Below are positions 17,377 through 26,170 of a stretch of DNA of 64,000 nt, one piece after another. A program made the translations under genes and the position numbers. This DNA comes from Leptospira langatensis (GTDB lineage Bacteria > Spirochaetota > Leptospiria > Leptospirales > Leptospiraceae): assembly GCF_004770615.1 (NCBI RefSeq), contig NZ_RQER01000004.1, positions 496,001 through 560,000 of the forward strand, in the 5' to 3' direction. The notes beneath the pieces were generated by a model, which searched no databases, was not told where the DNA came from, and saw only the letters and a program-made list of their open reading frames with translations. Every line of letters starts with the position of its first letter. The first letter of the stretch is position 1.

Positions 17377-18348
17377 ATGGAAAGAATTTGCGTCGCAGGA
17401 GTTTCCGAGTTTAAGGCTTGTCCAAGCAATTGTAGGGAATTTCTGCGCGAGACAAACTGGGACGATTCTTCCAGATTAGGATGTCTCGCTTTCGAAAAGC
17501 TAGAAAAATTTTTAGAAGGAGATAGCTCCTTCAGTGTGGGGGCAACTGCATTCCAACAGGCACCCGCGGATGTCTTAGAGAATTTTTCCGCTCAATCGGA
17601 AGTCAGTTTCGATCTAGTCCGATATTTTATCTCCATCTCTTCTCCCGATCAAGTCAAGTCCACAATCTTAGAGATGGACGATTCCCTACTTTACAGAATC
17701 GTAAAAGAAGACTTCAAGATCTTCCAAAAACTTAAGAAAGAAAAGAAGGTATTCGGGACAGAAACCAATTTCCTGGATTCCAAGGCGGCTCAGTTCTGGA
17801 ACGAACTTCCTTCGGATCGGATCTCAAAATTCATCCTCTATTGTATTCGGAATAAGAAAGACAATCTATTCGCAGCCAGATTCCTATCTCTCATGTCCAC
17901 AGAGGCTTTGATCTCACTCAGGGAAAGCGCAGGACTTACAAGAGAGGAAGAAATAGAATTGTACAGAGGACTCGAAGAATCCTTATATGAATTTCCCGTA
18001 CAGACTCCTGGCATCTATTCACACTTGCTGGACCTATTTGCGGAAGACCCCGAGATCAATATGATCCTTTCTACCATGGGTGGTCTAGTGGAAAGAAAAG
18101 TATTCCTGCTTAAAGCGATAGATGAGGCGTTACAGATCATCCATGAATCGGACAAGAAGAACACTCACCAAGAAATATTAAATTTTCTGAATACCTTAGA
18201 CAAGGATGCCGCCCTGGAAATCCTCGCAATGTTAGAAGAAAAAAGCCATCTCGGAAATTCAGAAAAGACCCTTCTCGCCTCCTATATCAAAGGAGAAGAG
18301 GCCGATTTTATCACCTTTGCCAAGAAACCGACCTATAGAATGAAGTAG
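17377..18348 (+). CDS. Hypothetical helical-repeat-like protein
   Basis: 323 residues, soluble and nearly all helical. The N-terminal 35 residues contain three cysteines (RICVAG, KACPSN, SNCREF) that could bind a metal. The rest is made of successive helix pairs, for example LVRYFISISSPDQVKSTILEM, ISKFILYCIRNKKDNLFAARF and EILNFLNTLDKDAALEILAML, resembling HEAT/ARM or MgtE-N-like repeats, as in FliG-type scaffold domains. I cannot assign a family. It is 12 bases downstream of the putative lipoprotein gene and ends 10 bases from the convergent purF stop. Confidence 0.68.
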   Translation: MERICVAGVSEFKACPSNCREFLRETNWDDSSRLGCLAFEKLEKFLEGDSSFSVGATAFQQAPADVLENFSAQSEVSFDLVRYFISISSPDQVKSTILEMDDSLLYRIVKEDFKIFQKLKKEKKVFGTETNFLDSKAAQFWNELPSDRISKFILYCIRNKKDNLFAARFLSLMSTEALISLRESAGLTREEEIELYRGLEESLYEFPVQTPGIYSHLLDLFAEDPEINMILSTMGGLVERKVFLLKAIDEALQIIHESDKKNTHQEILNFLNTLDKDAALEILAMLEEKSHLGNSEKTLLASYIKGEEADFITFAKKPTYRMK

Positions 18349-18358
18349 AAGATCGTTC

Positions 18359-19825
18359 TTAAACGTGCTCTTCTACTTCGTATTCTTTGAATAAGCTCTT
18401 CTGATTTCCCATATCGCTCTGGAACTCGACAGGATAGTCCGCAGTAAAACAAGCATTGCAGAAACCACCGCCTTTATGATCGTTCACCGCTTTATGCATG
18501 GAATCCACGGATAAATACGCAATAGAATCCACTCTTAGATACTTACGGATCTCTTCGATGGTATGAGTTGCAGCAATAAGTTCCTTATGAGTAGGGATAT
18601 CGATCCCGTAATAGCAAGGTGAAATGGTTGGAGGAGCGGAAACTCTAAGATGGATCTCCGTTGCTCCTGCATTTCGGATCATCTTGATGATCTTACGGCT
18701 TGTGGTCCCTCTCATGATGGAATCATCCACGATAACGACTCGTTTCCCTTCCACCACATTCTTAACTACGTTGTATTTGATCTTAGCACCGAAGTCCCGG
18801 ATCTTTTGGTCCGGCTCGATAAAGGTCCTTCCCACATAGTGAGAGCGGATCAGTCCCGATTGGAAGGGGATCCCGGAAGCTTCAGAGTAACCGAGGGCCG
18901 CGATATTTGCGGAGTCCGGAACTGGAATGACCACATCCGCCTCGACAGGGAGTTCTTTAGCTAATTGGTTTCCGAGAGCCTTACGGACCTTATATACGGA
19001 TTCGCCAAAAATATTGGAGTCAGGTCTTGCGAAATAAATGTATTCGAAAATACAAAGAGCAGGTTTTGCTTGGGGGAAGGGATAGAAGGAACGAATTCCT
19101 GTTCTATCTACCACGATCATTTCTCCAGGCTCCACGTCTCTTTCGTATGTGGTGTCGGTGATGTCAAAGGCACAGGTTTCGGAAGCGAAAACGATAGAAC
19201 CGTCATCCCTTCTTCCCATGACCAGAGGACGGAAACCGTTCGGGTCACGGACAGCGATCAAATGGCTCTTAGTAAGCACCACGAGAGAATACGCTCCCCG
19301 TACCTTCTTCAATGCGGAAGAAAGCGCAGACAGAAGATCCGTCTCGCCGGAGCGGGCCATCAGGTGAACAATCACCTCTGAGTCGATTGTGGTTTGGAAA
19401 ATGGAACCTTCTTTTTCCAGTTGGGAACGAACTTCCCAGGAATTTACCAGGTTTCCGTTATGAGCGAGTGCGATAGGACCGAGGTGAGATTCTACTCGAA
19501 GCGGCTGAGCGTTCCGTAAGAAGCTGGCCCCGGTTGTAGAATAGCGATTGTGACCGATTGCCGCGGTCCCGGTGAGTTCTCGGATCTTACTTTCTGTAAA
19601 AATATTCGAGACAAGACCCATGCCGGCGTAGCGGTAAAGATGCTCTCCGTCAGAGGAGACGATCCCGCTCGATTCTTGCCCTCGGTGCTGCATAGAATAC
19701 AGACCTAAGTAGGTGAAGTTGGCCGCTTCCTGGGAATTAAAAATCCCAAAGATCGCGCATTCTTCTTTTGGTTTGTCATCTCGGACTAGGGTCCGTAGTC
19801 TGGACGTATTGGGAATCGAACTCAT
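18359..19825 (-). CDS. purF: Amidophosphoribosyltransferase
   Basis: First step of de novo purine synthesis: glutamine plus PRPP gives phosphoribosylamine. The N-terminal glutaminase nucleophile is Cys23 in KEECAIFGIFN, implying a 22-residue propeptide that must be removed. The PRTase domain has the PRPP loop VVIVDDSIMRGTT (about 363-375). Cys258, Cys404, Cys456 and Cys459 (ALCIFEYIYF, SPCYYGID, GFCNACF) match the four 4Fe-4S ligands of the Bacillus-type enzyme, unlike the cluster-free E. coli form. 488 residues. GGGGG lies close upstream of the ATG. Monocistronic here, divergent from the RNase D gene with a 40-bp gap. Confidence 0.96.
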   Translation of the reverse strand: MSSIPNTSRLRTLVRDDKPKEECAIFGIFNSQEAANFTYLGLYSMQHRGQESSGIVSSDGEHLYRYAGMGLVSNIFTESKIRELTGTAAIGHNRYSTTGASFLRNAQPLRVESHLGPIALAHNGNLVNSWEVRSQLEKEGSIFQTTIDSEVIVHLMARSGETDLLSALSSALKKVRGAYSLVVLTKSHLIAVRDPNGFRPLVMGRRDDGSIVFASETCAFDITDTTYERDVEPGEMIVVDRTGIRSFYPFPQAKPALCIFEYIYFARPDSNIFGESVYKVRKALGNQLAKELPVEADVVIPVPDSANIAALGYSEASGIPFQSGLIRSHYVGRTFIEPDQKIRDFGAKIKYNVVKNVVEGKRVVIVDDSIMRGTTSRKIIKMIRNAGATEIHLRVSAPPTISPCYYGIDIPTHKELIAATHTIEEIRKYLRVDSIAYLSVDSMHKAVNDHKGGGFCNACFTADYPVEFQSDMGNQKSLFKEYEVEEHV

Positions 19826-19865
19826 GGTCCCCCTTCCGACGCTAGTCTCCCAGGTCGCCTTTTAG

Positions 19866-21035
19866 ATGCAAATACAATCCGATTATATCGTCGTAGACAA
19901 CGTTCGAAGCCTACAGTTGGCATTGATCACTCTCTCTCAATCCGATTGCCTCTCTATCGATACGGAATCTAGCGGCTATTACACCTACTATTCCAAAGTT
20001 TGTTTGGTCCAGATATCCTCTAAGGGCAAGAACTACATCTTTGACCCTATTCGGTTGGACGATCTCGGTGGACTCAGACCTCTATTCGAGAATCCGTCCA
20101 TCTTGAAAATATTTCATTCCGCTTCGGATGATATCAAAGCTCTAAAACGAGACTTCGGTTTCAAGTTTGTGAACATCGCGGACACGATGTTTAGCTCTCG
20201 TTTATTAGACTTAGAACAAAACTCTTTGTTGTATCTTGTGGAACATTACCACAAGGTCAAACTTTCCAAGAAGGAGCAAAAATCCAACTGGGAAAAGCGG
20301 CCTCTGGAAAAAAGCCAGCTTCAATACGCAGCCTTAGATACCGTCTATCTGGAATCCATTTGGGAAAAAATGAGGGAAGAACTCGCAAAACGGAAATTGT
20401 TAGACGAAGCCGTTTCCGAATTCGCGAAGTTAGCGGAAGAAGAGCCCGAACCTTTCGAAGGATTTTCCATCAATCTGGAAAAATTCCCGAATGTCCTGGA
20501 TCTGGGCTCTGACGAAAGAAGAGCGCTGTATGATACTCTTATGTTCCGGGATGAGAAAGCCAAAAGGGTCAATAAGGCTCCCTTCCGTGTTTGGAATAAC
20601 GACAAGGTCCTAGAACTTGTTAAAGCAAGAGGTGAGATAAATAAGCTCATCGATATCGTCGGAAAGAAAGACGCAGAAGGACTGACTCTGGTGTACAAGA
20701 ATCCGAGCGGCCCTCCTATCCAAAAAAATGATCTATTCAAGAGATCGATTGAAGATCTCTCCGGCGAAGAAGCGGACAGATTCAAAAGACTCAGGCAGTG
20801 GAGAGAAACAGTTATGTCCATTCGCAGGATGGGTCATAACCTTATGCCGTCTAATAAGAATATAGCGGAGATCGCGAAACGAAATCCTAAGACCACAGAA
20901 GAACTCAGGGAAATGGGTATCTTCTCCAATTGGAAAGTGGAGAATTACGGACCTTCTTTGATCGCTGCTATTCAATCCAAACCATATGAGACCACTCTCT
21001 CGAGTTTGATCCCGATCAAGAAAAAGTTTGATTAG
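19866..21035 (+). CDS. rnd: Ribonuclease D-like 3'-5' exonuclease with HRDC domain
   Basis: 389 residues. The DEDD exonuclease domain shows Asp32/Glu34 in LSIDTESSGYY, Asp88 or Asp89 in IFHSASDDIKAL, and Tyr154/Asp158 in LQYAALDTVYL, the DEDDy set. An HRDC nucleic-acid-binding domain occupies about residues 300-360 (RFKRLRQWRETVMSIRRMG...). RNase D trims 3' ends of tRNA and other small RNAs. The length agrees with bacterial RNase D (about 375). It overlaps the next gene (Nudix) by 8 bases, indicating an operon. Confidence 0.92.
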   Translation: MQIQSDYIVVDNVRSLQLALITLSQSDCLSIDTESSGYYTYYSKVCLVQISSKGKNYIFDPIRLDDLGGLRPLFENPSILKIFHSASDDIKALKRDFGFKFVNIADTMFSSRLLDLEQNSLLYLVEHYHKVKLSKKEQKSNWEKRPLEKSQLQYAALDTVYLESIWEKMREELAKRKLLDEAVSEFAKLAEEEPEPFEGFSINLEKFPNVLDLGSDERRALYDTLMFRDEKAKRVNKAPFRVWNNDKVLELVKARGEINKLIDIVGKKDAEGLTLVYKNPSGPPIQKNDLFKRSIEDLSGEEADRFKRLRQWRETVMSIRRMGHNLMPSNKNIAEIAKRNPKTTEELREMGIFSNWKVENYGPSLIAAIQSKPYETTLSSLIPIKKKFD

Positions 21036-21666
21036 ATTAGATTTAGATAAACTAAGACAGGACCTTCCTCTTTTACCGGAAGGAGAACCCGATCTACCCG
21101 AAGGCGTGGCTCATTCTTCTGTGATCATGCCTGTGTTTCATAAGAACGGACAAGATGGTTTTCTATTACAAAAAAGGAATCCGAATCTAGCGGCTCATCC
21201 TGGACAGATCTCTTTTCCCGGAGGAGTCAAAGAGCCGGAGGATCCTTCTCTTCTAGAAACCGCATTGAGAGAATGGAACGAAGAAATGGGAGCGGCCAAA
21301 GAGGATCTTTCCGTGATCGGGAATTATAAGGGCCAACTCACCCATACCGGATTCCATATCACTCCTTTTCTCGCTCAGTATTCCGGGGACTTTCTATTTC
21401 AGATCAACCCGGAAGAAGTAGAAAGAGTCATCCAACTCGAATTCGATCGCCTCTGGACGGTTCCCTTTTATAGCATACAAGGAAGAAGAAGACCCGAGGG
21501 CCCCTATTTGGAAGTATTCTATTTTGATCTGGAAGAAGGAATGCTCTGGGGAGCCACCGCGAGGATTATCGTGGATTTTCTAAGAGATCATTCTTCCTTC
21601 TCTCGAACCCCGGAGCTCCGAACTCCGAATTTAGCCGTAGCGCCTTACTTAGATCCCAGCAAGTAA
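21028..21666 (+). CDS. Nudix hydrolase, NudL/CoA-pyrophosphatase type
   Basis: 212 residues. The Nudix box GGVKEPEDPSLLETALREWN with EEMGA is preceded by LQKRNPNLAAHPGQISFPGG, the UPF0035 signature of CoA pyrophosphatases such as E. coli NudL and yeast Pcd1, which hydrolyse CoA and its derivatives to 3',5'-ADP and phosphopantetheine. The only good start in frame is TTG at 21028, which overlaps the end of rnd; no strong ribosome site is visible, so translation probably relies on coupling. The C-terminal 40 residues are a tail without recognisable motif. Confidence 0.88.
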   Translation: MIRLDLDKLRQDLPLLPEGEPDLPEGVAHSSVIMPVFHKNGQDGFLLQKRNPNLAAHPGQISFPGGVKEPEDPSLLETALREWNEEMGAAKEDLSVIGNYKGQLTHTGFHITPFLAQYSGDFLFQINPEEVERVIQLEFDRLWTVPFYSIQGRRRPEGPYLEVFYFDLEEGMLWGATARIIVDFLRDHSSFSRTPELRTPNLAVAPYLDPSK

Positions 21667-21872
21667 TTCGATCCGCTTTCTATTTTTTTCCGAGCCAGCT
21701 CAATTTTTCTTCTAACCATTACGTCTCTAAAAAATGTAGTTCTACAAAAGGTTTTGCGCTTTAGGACTTTTGCGCAAAGGCCGAAAGTTAATACGACATA
21801 ACTAAAAATCTTTTCCGGAAGATCGAAATAGATCTCAAGAACCGAAAGTCATTATATATAGGAGTATTTCCA

Positions 21873-22046
21873 ATGAGCAAATTAACGGACCTTTTCAATA
21901 CAGATATCAGAACTAGCTATTTAAAAGAGAGCTGGAAAGAAGACGAGTGGTATGAGTCTCTCGCAGAAAGACCAGGCATCGCAGACAAGATACCGTACTT
22001 TAAGAAAGAAGAATCCAGCATTAAGGTGGCGGTTCTGGCAAGATGA
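21873..22046 (+). CDS. 57-residue small protein heading ECF sigma operon
   Basis: Short gene starting ATG at 21873, with AGGAG at 21860-21864, 8 bases upstream. It reads MSKLTDLFNTDIRTSYLKES, continues WKEDEWYESLAERPGIADK and ends VAVLAR. The stop TGA at 22044-22046 overlaps the ATG of the next gene (22043) as ATGA, which argues that both are translated together. The protein is charged and soluble, with three Trp/Tyr-rich turns, and has no transmembrane segment. Function unknown. It is the first gene of a unit leading to a membrane protein, an ECF sigma factor and two further membrane proteins. Confidence 0.72.
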   Translation: MSKLTDLFNTDIRTSYLKESWKEDEWYESLAERPGIADKIPYFKKEESSIKVAVLAR

Positions 22047-22441
22047 CTCCGGAAGAAAAAGAAGCACTCTTTCGAAGCCTAGCCCAAATCCAACAAGCAC
22101 TCCAAGCGACTCAGCCTGGAGGAGAGTACAAGGCTATCCTATATAGCATTCCTATCGTTGGGATCATATTCGGATGGCTCTTGCTATTCTTTCTCTTCTT
22201 TTGGTGGTACCGCCAAAGAATGGCCATCATCAAAGCCGGCCTCTATCAAAAAGAAAAATTCGATCTTCGTCTTTATTCCTTCTTCTTAGGTTTGATCCTT
22301 ACCTTCGTAGGGATTGCTCTTTCGTTTACTTTCATTTTAGTATTGGGCAAATCCTTAGCAATGCTCGGAGGTTTGATCCCGTTAGCAACCGGTTTAGGAT
22401 TACTCTGTTATTACAAATGGTCCCCTAGGGCGCGATCTTAG
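22043..22441 (+). CDS. DUF6249-like three-helix membrane protein
   Basis: 132 residues. A soluble 38-residue N-terminus (PEEKEALFRSLAQIQQALQ, helical) precedes three hydrophobic helices: IPIVGIIFGWLLLFFLFFWW (about 37-56), LYSFFLGLILTFVGIALSFTF (about 75-95) and LAMLGGLIPLATGLGLLCYY (about 103-123). The loop after helix 1 (YRQRMAIIKAGLYQKEKFD) is basic and should be cytoplasmic. The arrangement resembles DUF6249 proteins, often found next to ECF sigma factors, but I hold this loosely. Its ATG overlaps the stop of the 57-residue gene, and it precedes the sigma factor by 42 bases. Confidence 0.78.
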   Translation: MTPEEKEALFRSLAQIQQALQATQPGGEYKAILYSIPIVGIIFGWLLLFFLFFWWYRQRMAIIKAGLYQKEKFDLRLYSFFLGLILTFVGIALSFTFILVLGKSLAMLGGLIPLATGLGLLCYYKWSPRARS

Positions 22442-22483
22442 CTCCTTCTTCTTACACTAGACCAAAGGCTTAATATTTCCCTT

Positions 22484-23071
22484 ATGAACCAAGAAGACCC
22501 TATCCTGTGCGATCCGGAGGATTGGGCCTGTATTCAAAGAGTCCTAACGGGAGACTTCGACGCGTTCGAAGAATTAGTTCTGAATTACGAGGCGATGGTC
22601 TATTCTCAGGCCAAGAAAGCATTTCGTAACCAATCTGAAGCAGAAGACTTCACCCAAGACGTGTTCCTAAAGGCCTTCGAAAGCCTTTCCACATTCAAAG
22701 GCAGATCCAAGTTCTCCACTTGGCTATTCTCCATAGCACGAAACGAGATCATTCGCAGGTATAGAAAGGAACACCCAGAAGTCGATGCTTCGATAGAAGG
22801 TCTATCTTCCGGACAAACTGGAGAAGGATTCTCTTCCCAAGAGTCCGAGATCTTAGAAAGGGAAACAACCGAAAAGATCCGCTCCTTAGTGGATCGACTT
22901 CCCGAGTTATATCGTAAACCGATATCTCTGCACTATTTTGAGAATATGTCCTATAAAGATATTTCTGAGAATTTAAACTTGAAAATGAACACCTTAAAGA
23001 GTTATATTTTCAGGGGAAAAGAAATCCTTCGCGACTGGCTGAAGAAAGAAGATGAGCACGGAAAAAAATAA
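22484..23071 (+). CDS. ECF-family RNA polymerase sigma factor (RpoE-like)
   Basis: 195 residues. Region 2: FDAFEELVLNYEAMVYSQAKKAFRNQSEAEDFTQDVFLKAFE, followed by FKGRSKFSTWLFSIARNEIIRRYRK. Region 4: LPELYRKPISLHYFENMSYKDISENLNLKMNTLKSYIFRGK, with the helix-turn-helix. Between them is a 40-residue acidic/serine linker. It closely fits the RpoE/SigW ECF architecture. The next gene, a small membrane protein, overlaps by 20 bases, a common sigma/anti-sigma arrangement. Start ATG with MNQEDPILCD. Confidence 0.93.
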   Translation: MNQEDPILCDPEDWACIQRVLTGDFDAFEELVLNYEAMVYSQAKKAFRNQSEAEDFTQDVFLKAFESLSTFKGRSKFSTWLFSIARNEIIRRYRKEHPEVDASIEGLSSGQTGEGFSSQESEILERETTEKIRSLVDRLPELYRKPISLHYFENMSYKDISENLNLKMNTLKSYIFRGKEILRDWLKKEDEHGKK

Positions 23072-23420
23072 TCTCCCGGAAGAATTAAAGGAACAATTGG
23101 ATTTCTTCACCGCTCCTCCCGAAGGAAAGGTGCAGGACGAGGTCCCTCCATTACTTAAGAAAAAAGTAATGCTCCATCTGATCCATCTCAGGCATATTCG
23201 CGTCCTCTTGATAGTCATCTTATTAATGGCGTTTTCCCCTTTGACCGTGATCTTATTTACAGATTGGAATTTTCTCTTCCAAACCGGCATTTTGCATGCA
23301 ATTTTGGCCACTAGCGGGTTCCTATTCTGTCTTTTCACCGTTCTAATAGGGATTTATCTTGTGCAAAATAAGAGCCCTTATACTAAGGAATGGAAAAACA
23401 AGTTAGGATTCGACGAATGA
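23052..23420 (+). CDS. Two-helix membrane protein, candidate anti-sigma factor
   Basis: 122 residues: a polar cytoplasmic N-terminus (about 36 residues, with FFTAPPEGKVQDEVPPLLKK) followed by two transmembrane helices (IRVLLIVILLMAFSPLTVIL, about 49-68, and ILHAILATSGFLFCLFTVLIG, about 79-99) and a short basic tail. It overlaps the sigma gene by 20 bases and the next gene by 4 (ATGA at 23417-23420), so all three are translationally coupled. The N-terminal segment ahead of the membrane is where group-specific anti-sigma factors bind sigma, but no ZAS zinc motif (HxxxCxxC) is present. The anti-sigma role is inferred from position and topology. Confidence 0.75.
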   Translation: MSTEKNNLPEELKEQLDFFTAPPEGKVQDEVPPLLKKKVMLHLIHLRHIRVLLIVILLMAFSPLTVILFTDWNFLFQTGILHAILATSGFLFCLFTVLIGIYLVQNKSPYTKEWKNKLGFDE

Positions 23421-23821
23421 GAGCTTTCGGTGCAAGTATCGTATTTTTATTCTTATTATTAGCGGGCACTGCTTCCGCGGAGGAAACTTCTCCCGGAAAA
23501 ATAAGCGCGAAAGAATTCTTGGAGATGAAGTTGGATGCTGTCTTTCCTCTCATCCAAAATATGAACAAGAAAGAAGCCGACGTACTTATCACGCAGATCA
23601 GAGAAGAGGCAAGAAAGTCCTGGGCCCAATCCGACAATTACTTCTTCTTAGTAGAACACCTAACTACGATCCGCGCGATCGAAGAAGAGCAGAACAGATT
23701 AAAGGGATTGGCTTGGGTGTATACACTCGGTCTAGCGCTTTTTGGCGGCTTTGTTCTTTATGTCCTCTTCCGACAAAGAAAACTGATCCGCGAATTGAAC
23801 GAATTGATAAAAGATCGTTAA
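23417..23821 (+). CDS. Signal-peptide protein with CcmD-like C-terminal helix
   Basis: 134 residues from ATG at 23417, which forms ATGA with the previous stop; a longer frame from 23390 would place a charged stretch before the signal. The N-terminus RAFGASIVFLFLLLAGTASAEE is a clean signal peptide with an ASA cleavage site. A helical middle (KEADVLITQIREEARKSWAQ) follows, then a C-terminal transmembrane helix with a basic end (GLALFGGFVLYVLFRQRKLIRELNEL) that looks like CcmD. Such a periplasmic domain with one C-terminal anchor could sense envelope state for the ECF pair upstream (inference). A hairpin follows the stop at once. Confidence 0.74.
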   Translation: MRAFGASIVFLFLLLAGTASAEETSPGKISAKEFLEMKLDAVFPLIQNMNKKEADVLITQIREEARKSWAQSDNYFFLVEHLTTIRAIEEEQNRLKGLAWVYTLGLALFGGFVLYVLFRQRKLIRELNELIKDR

Positions 23822-23849
23822 TATAAGATCGAACAGTCCGGATCTTATA
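23822..23849 (+). terminator. Hairpin after ECF operon, possible terminator
   Basis: Perfect 9-bp stem TATAAGATC (23822-23830) and GATCTTATA (23841-23849) with a 10-nt loop, starting at the base after the TAA of the preceding gene. No T tract follows (GCAAGCC), so it may act as a 3' end-protecting hairpin rather than an intrinsic terminator. Confidence 0.45.
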
Positions 23850-23975
23850 GCAAGCCTAGAATAACTGACTTCCTTGTTTACTTGTTGTCATACGACTTAG
23901 GATGTAATATTCTTTTTCCGGGTATTGTAACGCTTGCGTAAACCTTTTGTAACGGTTTCCTGACATTGTGGGGGC

Positions 23976-24770
23976 ATGGAACCTATCCAAATACAAGGAT
24001 CCTCCTCCCCCGCGACAAACGAGAAAACCCCTCCAAGGCGTAGGAGAAAGAGCTTTAGCGAATTTATGAAAAATGCTTCCGGTAGCCCAGGTCAAAAAAT
24101 CCTAGTCGTAGACGACGAAGAGGATATTGCAGAGCTAATCAAATTCCATTTAGAAGAGAACGGGTACCAAGTAGATACATGCCAAAACGGTTTGGAAGTC
24201 CTTCCTCGTATCGAGAAGAATCTTCCTGATCTTGTAGTTCTGGATTTAATGCTTCCTGGCGTAGGCGGAATGGATCTCTGCAAACGCATTAAGGAAAAAT
24301 ATGCTCTTCCTATCATCATGGTCACAGCAAAATCCGGTGAGACTGACGCAGTCCTAGGATTGGAGCTTGGAGCCGATGATTACGTTAGAAAGCCATTCTC
24401 CACTAGAGAACTTATCGCAAGAGTGCGTTCCGTTCTAAGAAGATCCGGAGAAGCGGAAGAAGAGCAAGAATTCGAAGGCAATATCACCGTCGGAAAGATC
24501 TTCCTGAACCCGAAAGCCCATAAGGTCTTCATCAACAATACCGAAATCGAACTCACCCTCATCGAATACAAGATCCTATACCTGTTCATGACAAATACAG
24601 GTGTAGCTTTTACTCGAGACAAACTTTTAGATAAGGTTTGGGGAAAAGATATTTATGTGACCGATCGAGCGGTCGATGTTAATATCAAACGTCTCCGAGA
24701 CAAACTGGGAGAAGAGAAGGAGAGGTTGGAAACCATCCGCGGGATCGGTTACAGATTCAATGAGGCGTAG
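23976..24770 (+). CDS. OmpR/PhoB-family response regulator
   Basis: 264 residues. The receiver domain (about residues 40-155) has ILVVDDEED, the phosphoacceptor Asp in VVLDLMLPGVGG, MVTAKS and VRKPFS. The C-terminal winged helix (about 165-262) has TLIEYKILYLFMTN, FTRDKLLDKVWG, TDRAVDVNIKRLRDKLG and IRGIGYRF. It resembles PhoB/PhoP regulators. A 36-residue N-terminal extension with a basic patch (PPRRRRKSFSEF) precedes the receiver; an internal Met at 24066 (MKNASGSPGQ) would remove it, so the start is uncertain. The kinase gene overlaps by 11 bases, making a classic two-component operon. Confidence 0.92.
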   Translation: MEPIQIQGSSSPATNEKTPPRRRRKSFSEFMKNASGSPGQKILVVDDEEDIAELIKFHLEENGYQVDTCQNGLEVLPRIEKNLPDLVVLDLMLPGVGGMDLCKRIKEKYALPIIMVTAKSGETDAVLGLELGADDYVRKPFSTRELIARVRSVLRRSGEAEEEQEFEGNITVGKIFLNPKAHKVFINNTEIELTLIEYKILYLFMTNTGVAFTRDKLLDKVWGKDIYVTDRAVDVNIKRLRDKLGEEKERLETIRGIGYRFNEA

Positions 24771-26151
24771 CTTATTTTCTAAACTACTCTTAAGTAACTG
24801 GCTTCTACTCGTTTTCCTCATGGTCGTTGCGGGAGTTGTCTTCTTCTTAGAAGACAGGATCAACCCCGATCTGAAGATCCTTCTCTTCTCGGCTTATATA
24901 CTTCTTGCGATGTTCGGGACTTTCTACATGTCCTTCTCCATTGCGAGAAGTGTGAGCCAAACCTTAAATCAAATTGAAATGAAAACCGGCGAGATCAATG
25001 CCGGGGATTTCGGATCCGAATTAAGTCTTCCTGAGATCAGGGAATTGGCGGATCTGGCTGTGTCCATCAATCTCATGTCTGGTCGTTTAAAGAACCAATT
25101 CGTGGACTTAACGATTGAAAAGGAAAAGTTCGACTCGGTTCTCCAAAACTTGAAAGAAGGAGTCTTCTCTGTCGACTTAGAAGGCTCGATCGTATTCCAG
25201 AATCGAAGCATTCCTGGCTCCTTGATAGAACCGAACTCAGGCTCTCGCAGAGTAGAAGACGCAGTAAAAGATCCGCGTCTCTTGGAGTTCATTAAGAAAA
25301 ACTTATACGGCAAGGGCGAGCCCAAGATAGAATTGGACCTGAGCCAAAACTTCTATACGATCAAGATGTATCCTCTCCGTACCAACGGAAACATCCTAAT
25401 GTTCATCGGAGTGATCCGGAACATCACGGAAGAAAAGCAATCCTATATCATCCGAGAACAATTCGTTCAAAACGCATCTCACGAATTAAAGACCCCTATC
25501 ACTTCTATCAAGGGTTATACCGAGACTCTTTTAGGCCGTTTGAAATTGATGGAAGACAGTCACGAGAAGAGATTCTTGGACGCTATCTCCCGAAATACCG
25601 ATCGCATGGTCCGTATCGTAGAAGACATGCTCACCATTACTCGAATCGAGAATCAGAGCGCAATTGCTCAGCCGGAAGAATTCACCCTCAAGTCCTTGGT
25701 AGAGAACCTATCTTTCACAGTGGATGGCGTGATCTCTCCTAAAGGGCAGAAACTTGTTGTGGACATGCCTACTTCTTTGGCCGTTTCCGCAGATTGGGTC
25801 TTGCTAGAGCATATGCTCTTGAATTTGATCTCGAACGCTTCTTCTTATTCCCCGGACGGGAAAACGATCACTCTGAAAATCGCTAAAATAGAACCTGATT
25901 CCGTTAACTTTCAAGTCATAGACCAAGGGATCGGGATCAAGGATGAGGATAAGGAGAGAATTTTCGAGAGATTCTTCCGAGTGGATAAAAATAGATCCCG
26001 CAAAGAAGGCGGGACCGGCCTGGGACTCTCTATCGTGAAGCATATCGTCCGACTACATCATGGCTCGGTAAAGGTATTCGACAATCCGGAAGGGGGCACT
26101 ATCTTTTCCGTGACCATACCTTTGGTGTACAACGAGTCTCTGGAATTTTGA
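24760..26151 (+). CDS. PhoR-like sensor histidine kinase
   Basis: 463 residues from ATG at 24760, overlapping the response-regulator stop; the longer frame from 24676 lies inside the partner gene and gives no sensible N-terminus. Two membrane helices (LLLSNWLLLVFLMVVAGVVFF and ILLFSAYILLAMFGTFYMSF) have almost no periplasmic loop between them. A HAMP linker and a PAS domain (FDSVLQNLKEGVFSVDLEGS...) follow. HisKA has the phospho-His in FVQNASHELKTPITSIKG, and HATPase has NLISNASSYSPDG, DQGIGI and GGTGLGLSIV. The short loop suggests sensing within the membrane or by PAS rather than by a periplasmic domain. The signal could be phosphate as in PhoR, but no pho transport genes are in view. Confidence 0.92.
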   Translation: MRRSLFSKLLLSNWLLLVFLMVVAGVVFFLEDRINPDLKILLFSAYILLAMFGTFYMSFSIARSVSQTLNQIEMKTGEINAGDFGSELSLPEIRELADLAVSINLMSGRLKNQFVDLTIEKEKFDSVLQNLKEGVFSVDLEGSIVFQNRSIPGSLIEPNSGSRRVEDAVKDPRLLEFIKKNLYGKGEPKIELDLSQNFYTIKMYPLRTNGNILMFIGVIRNITEEKQSYIIREQFVQNASHELKTPITSIKGYTETLLGRLKLMEDSHEKRFLDAISRNTDRMVRIVEDMLTITRIENQSAIAQPEEFTLKSLVENLSFTVDGVISPKGQKLVVDMPTSLAVSADWVLLEHMLLNLISNASSYSPDGKTITLKIAKIEPDSVNFQVIDQGIGIKDEDKERIFERFFRVDKNRSRKEGGTGLGLSIVKHIVRLHHGSVKVFDNPEGGTIFSVTIPLVYNESLEF

Positions 26152-26154
26152 AAA

Positions 26155-26170
26155 CCGAGCTTTAGCTCGG
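26155..26170 (+). repeat. Short perfect inverted repeat after kinase gene
   Basis: CCGAGC-TTTA-GCTCGG, a 6-bp GC-rich stem with a 4-nt loop, 3 bases after the kinase stop. Only weak T content follows (ATTCGGCTTTCC). Possible 3' end hairpin of the two-component operon. Confidence 0.45.

Noticed and set aside
24676..24759. 28-residue extension of the histidine kinase
   Set aside because: It lies wholly inside the response-regulator gene; the ATG at 24760 directly precedes the first membrane helix.
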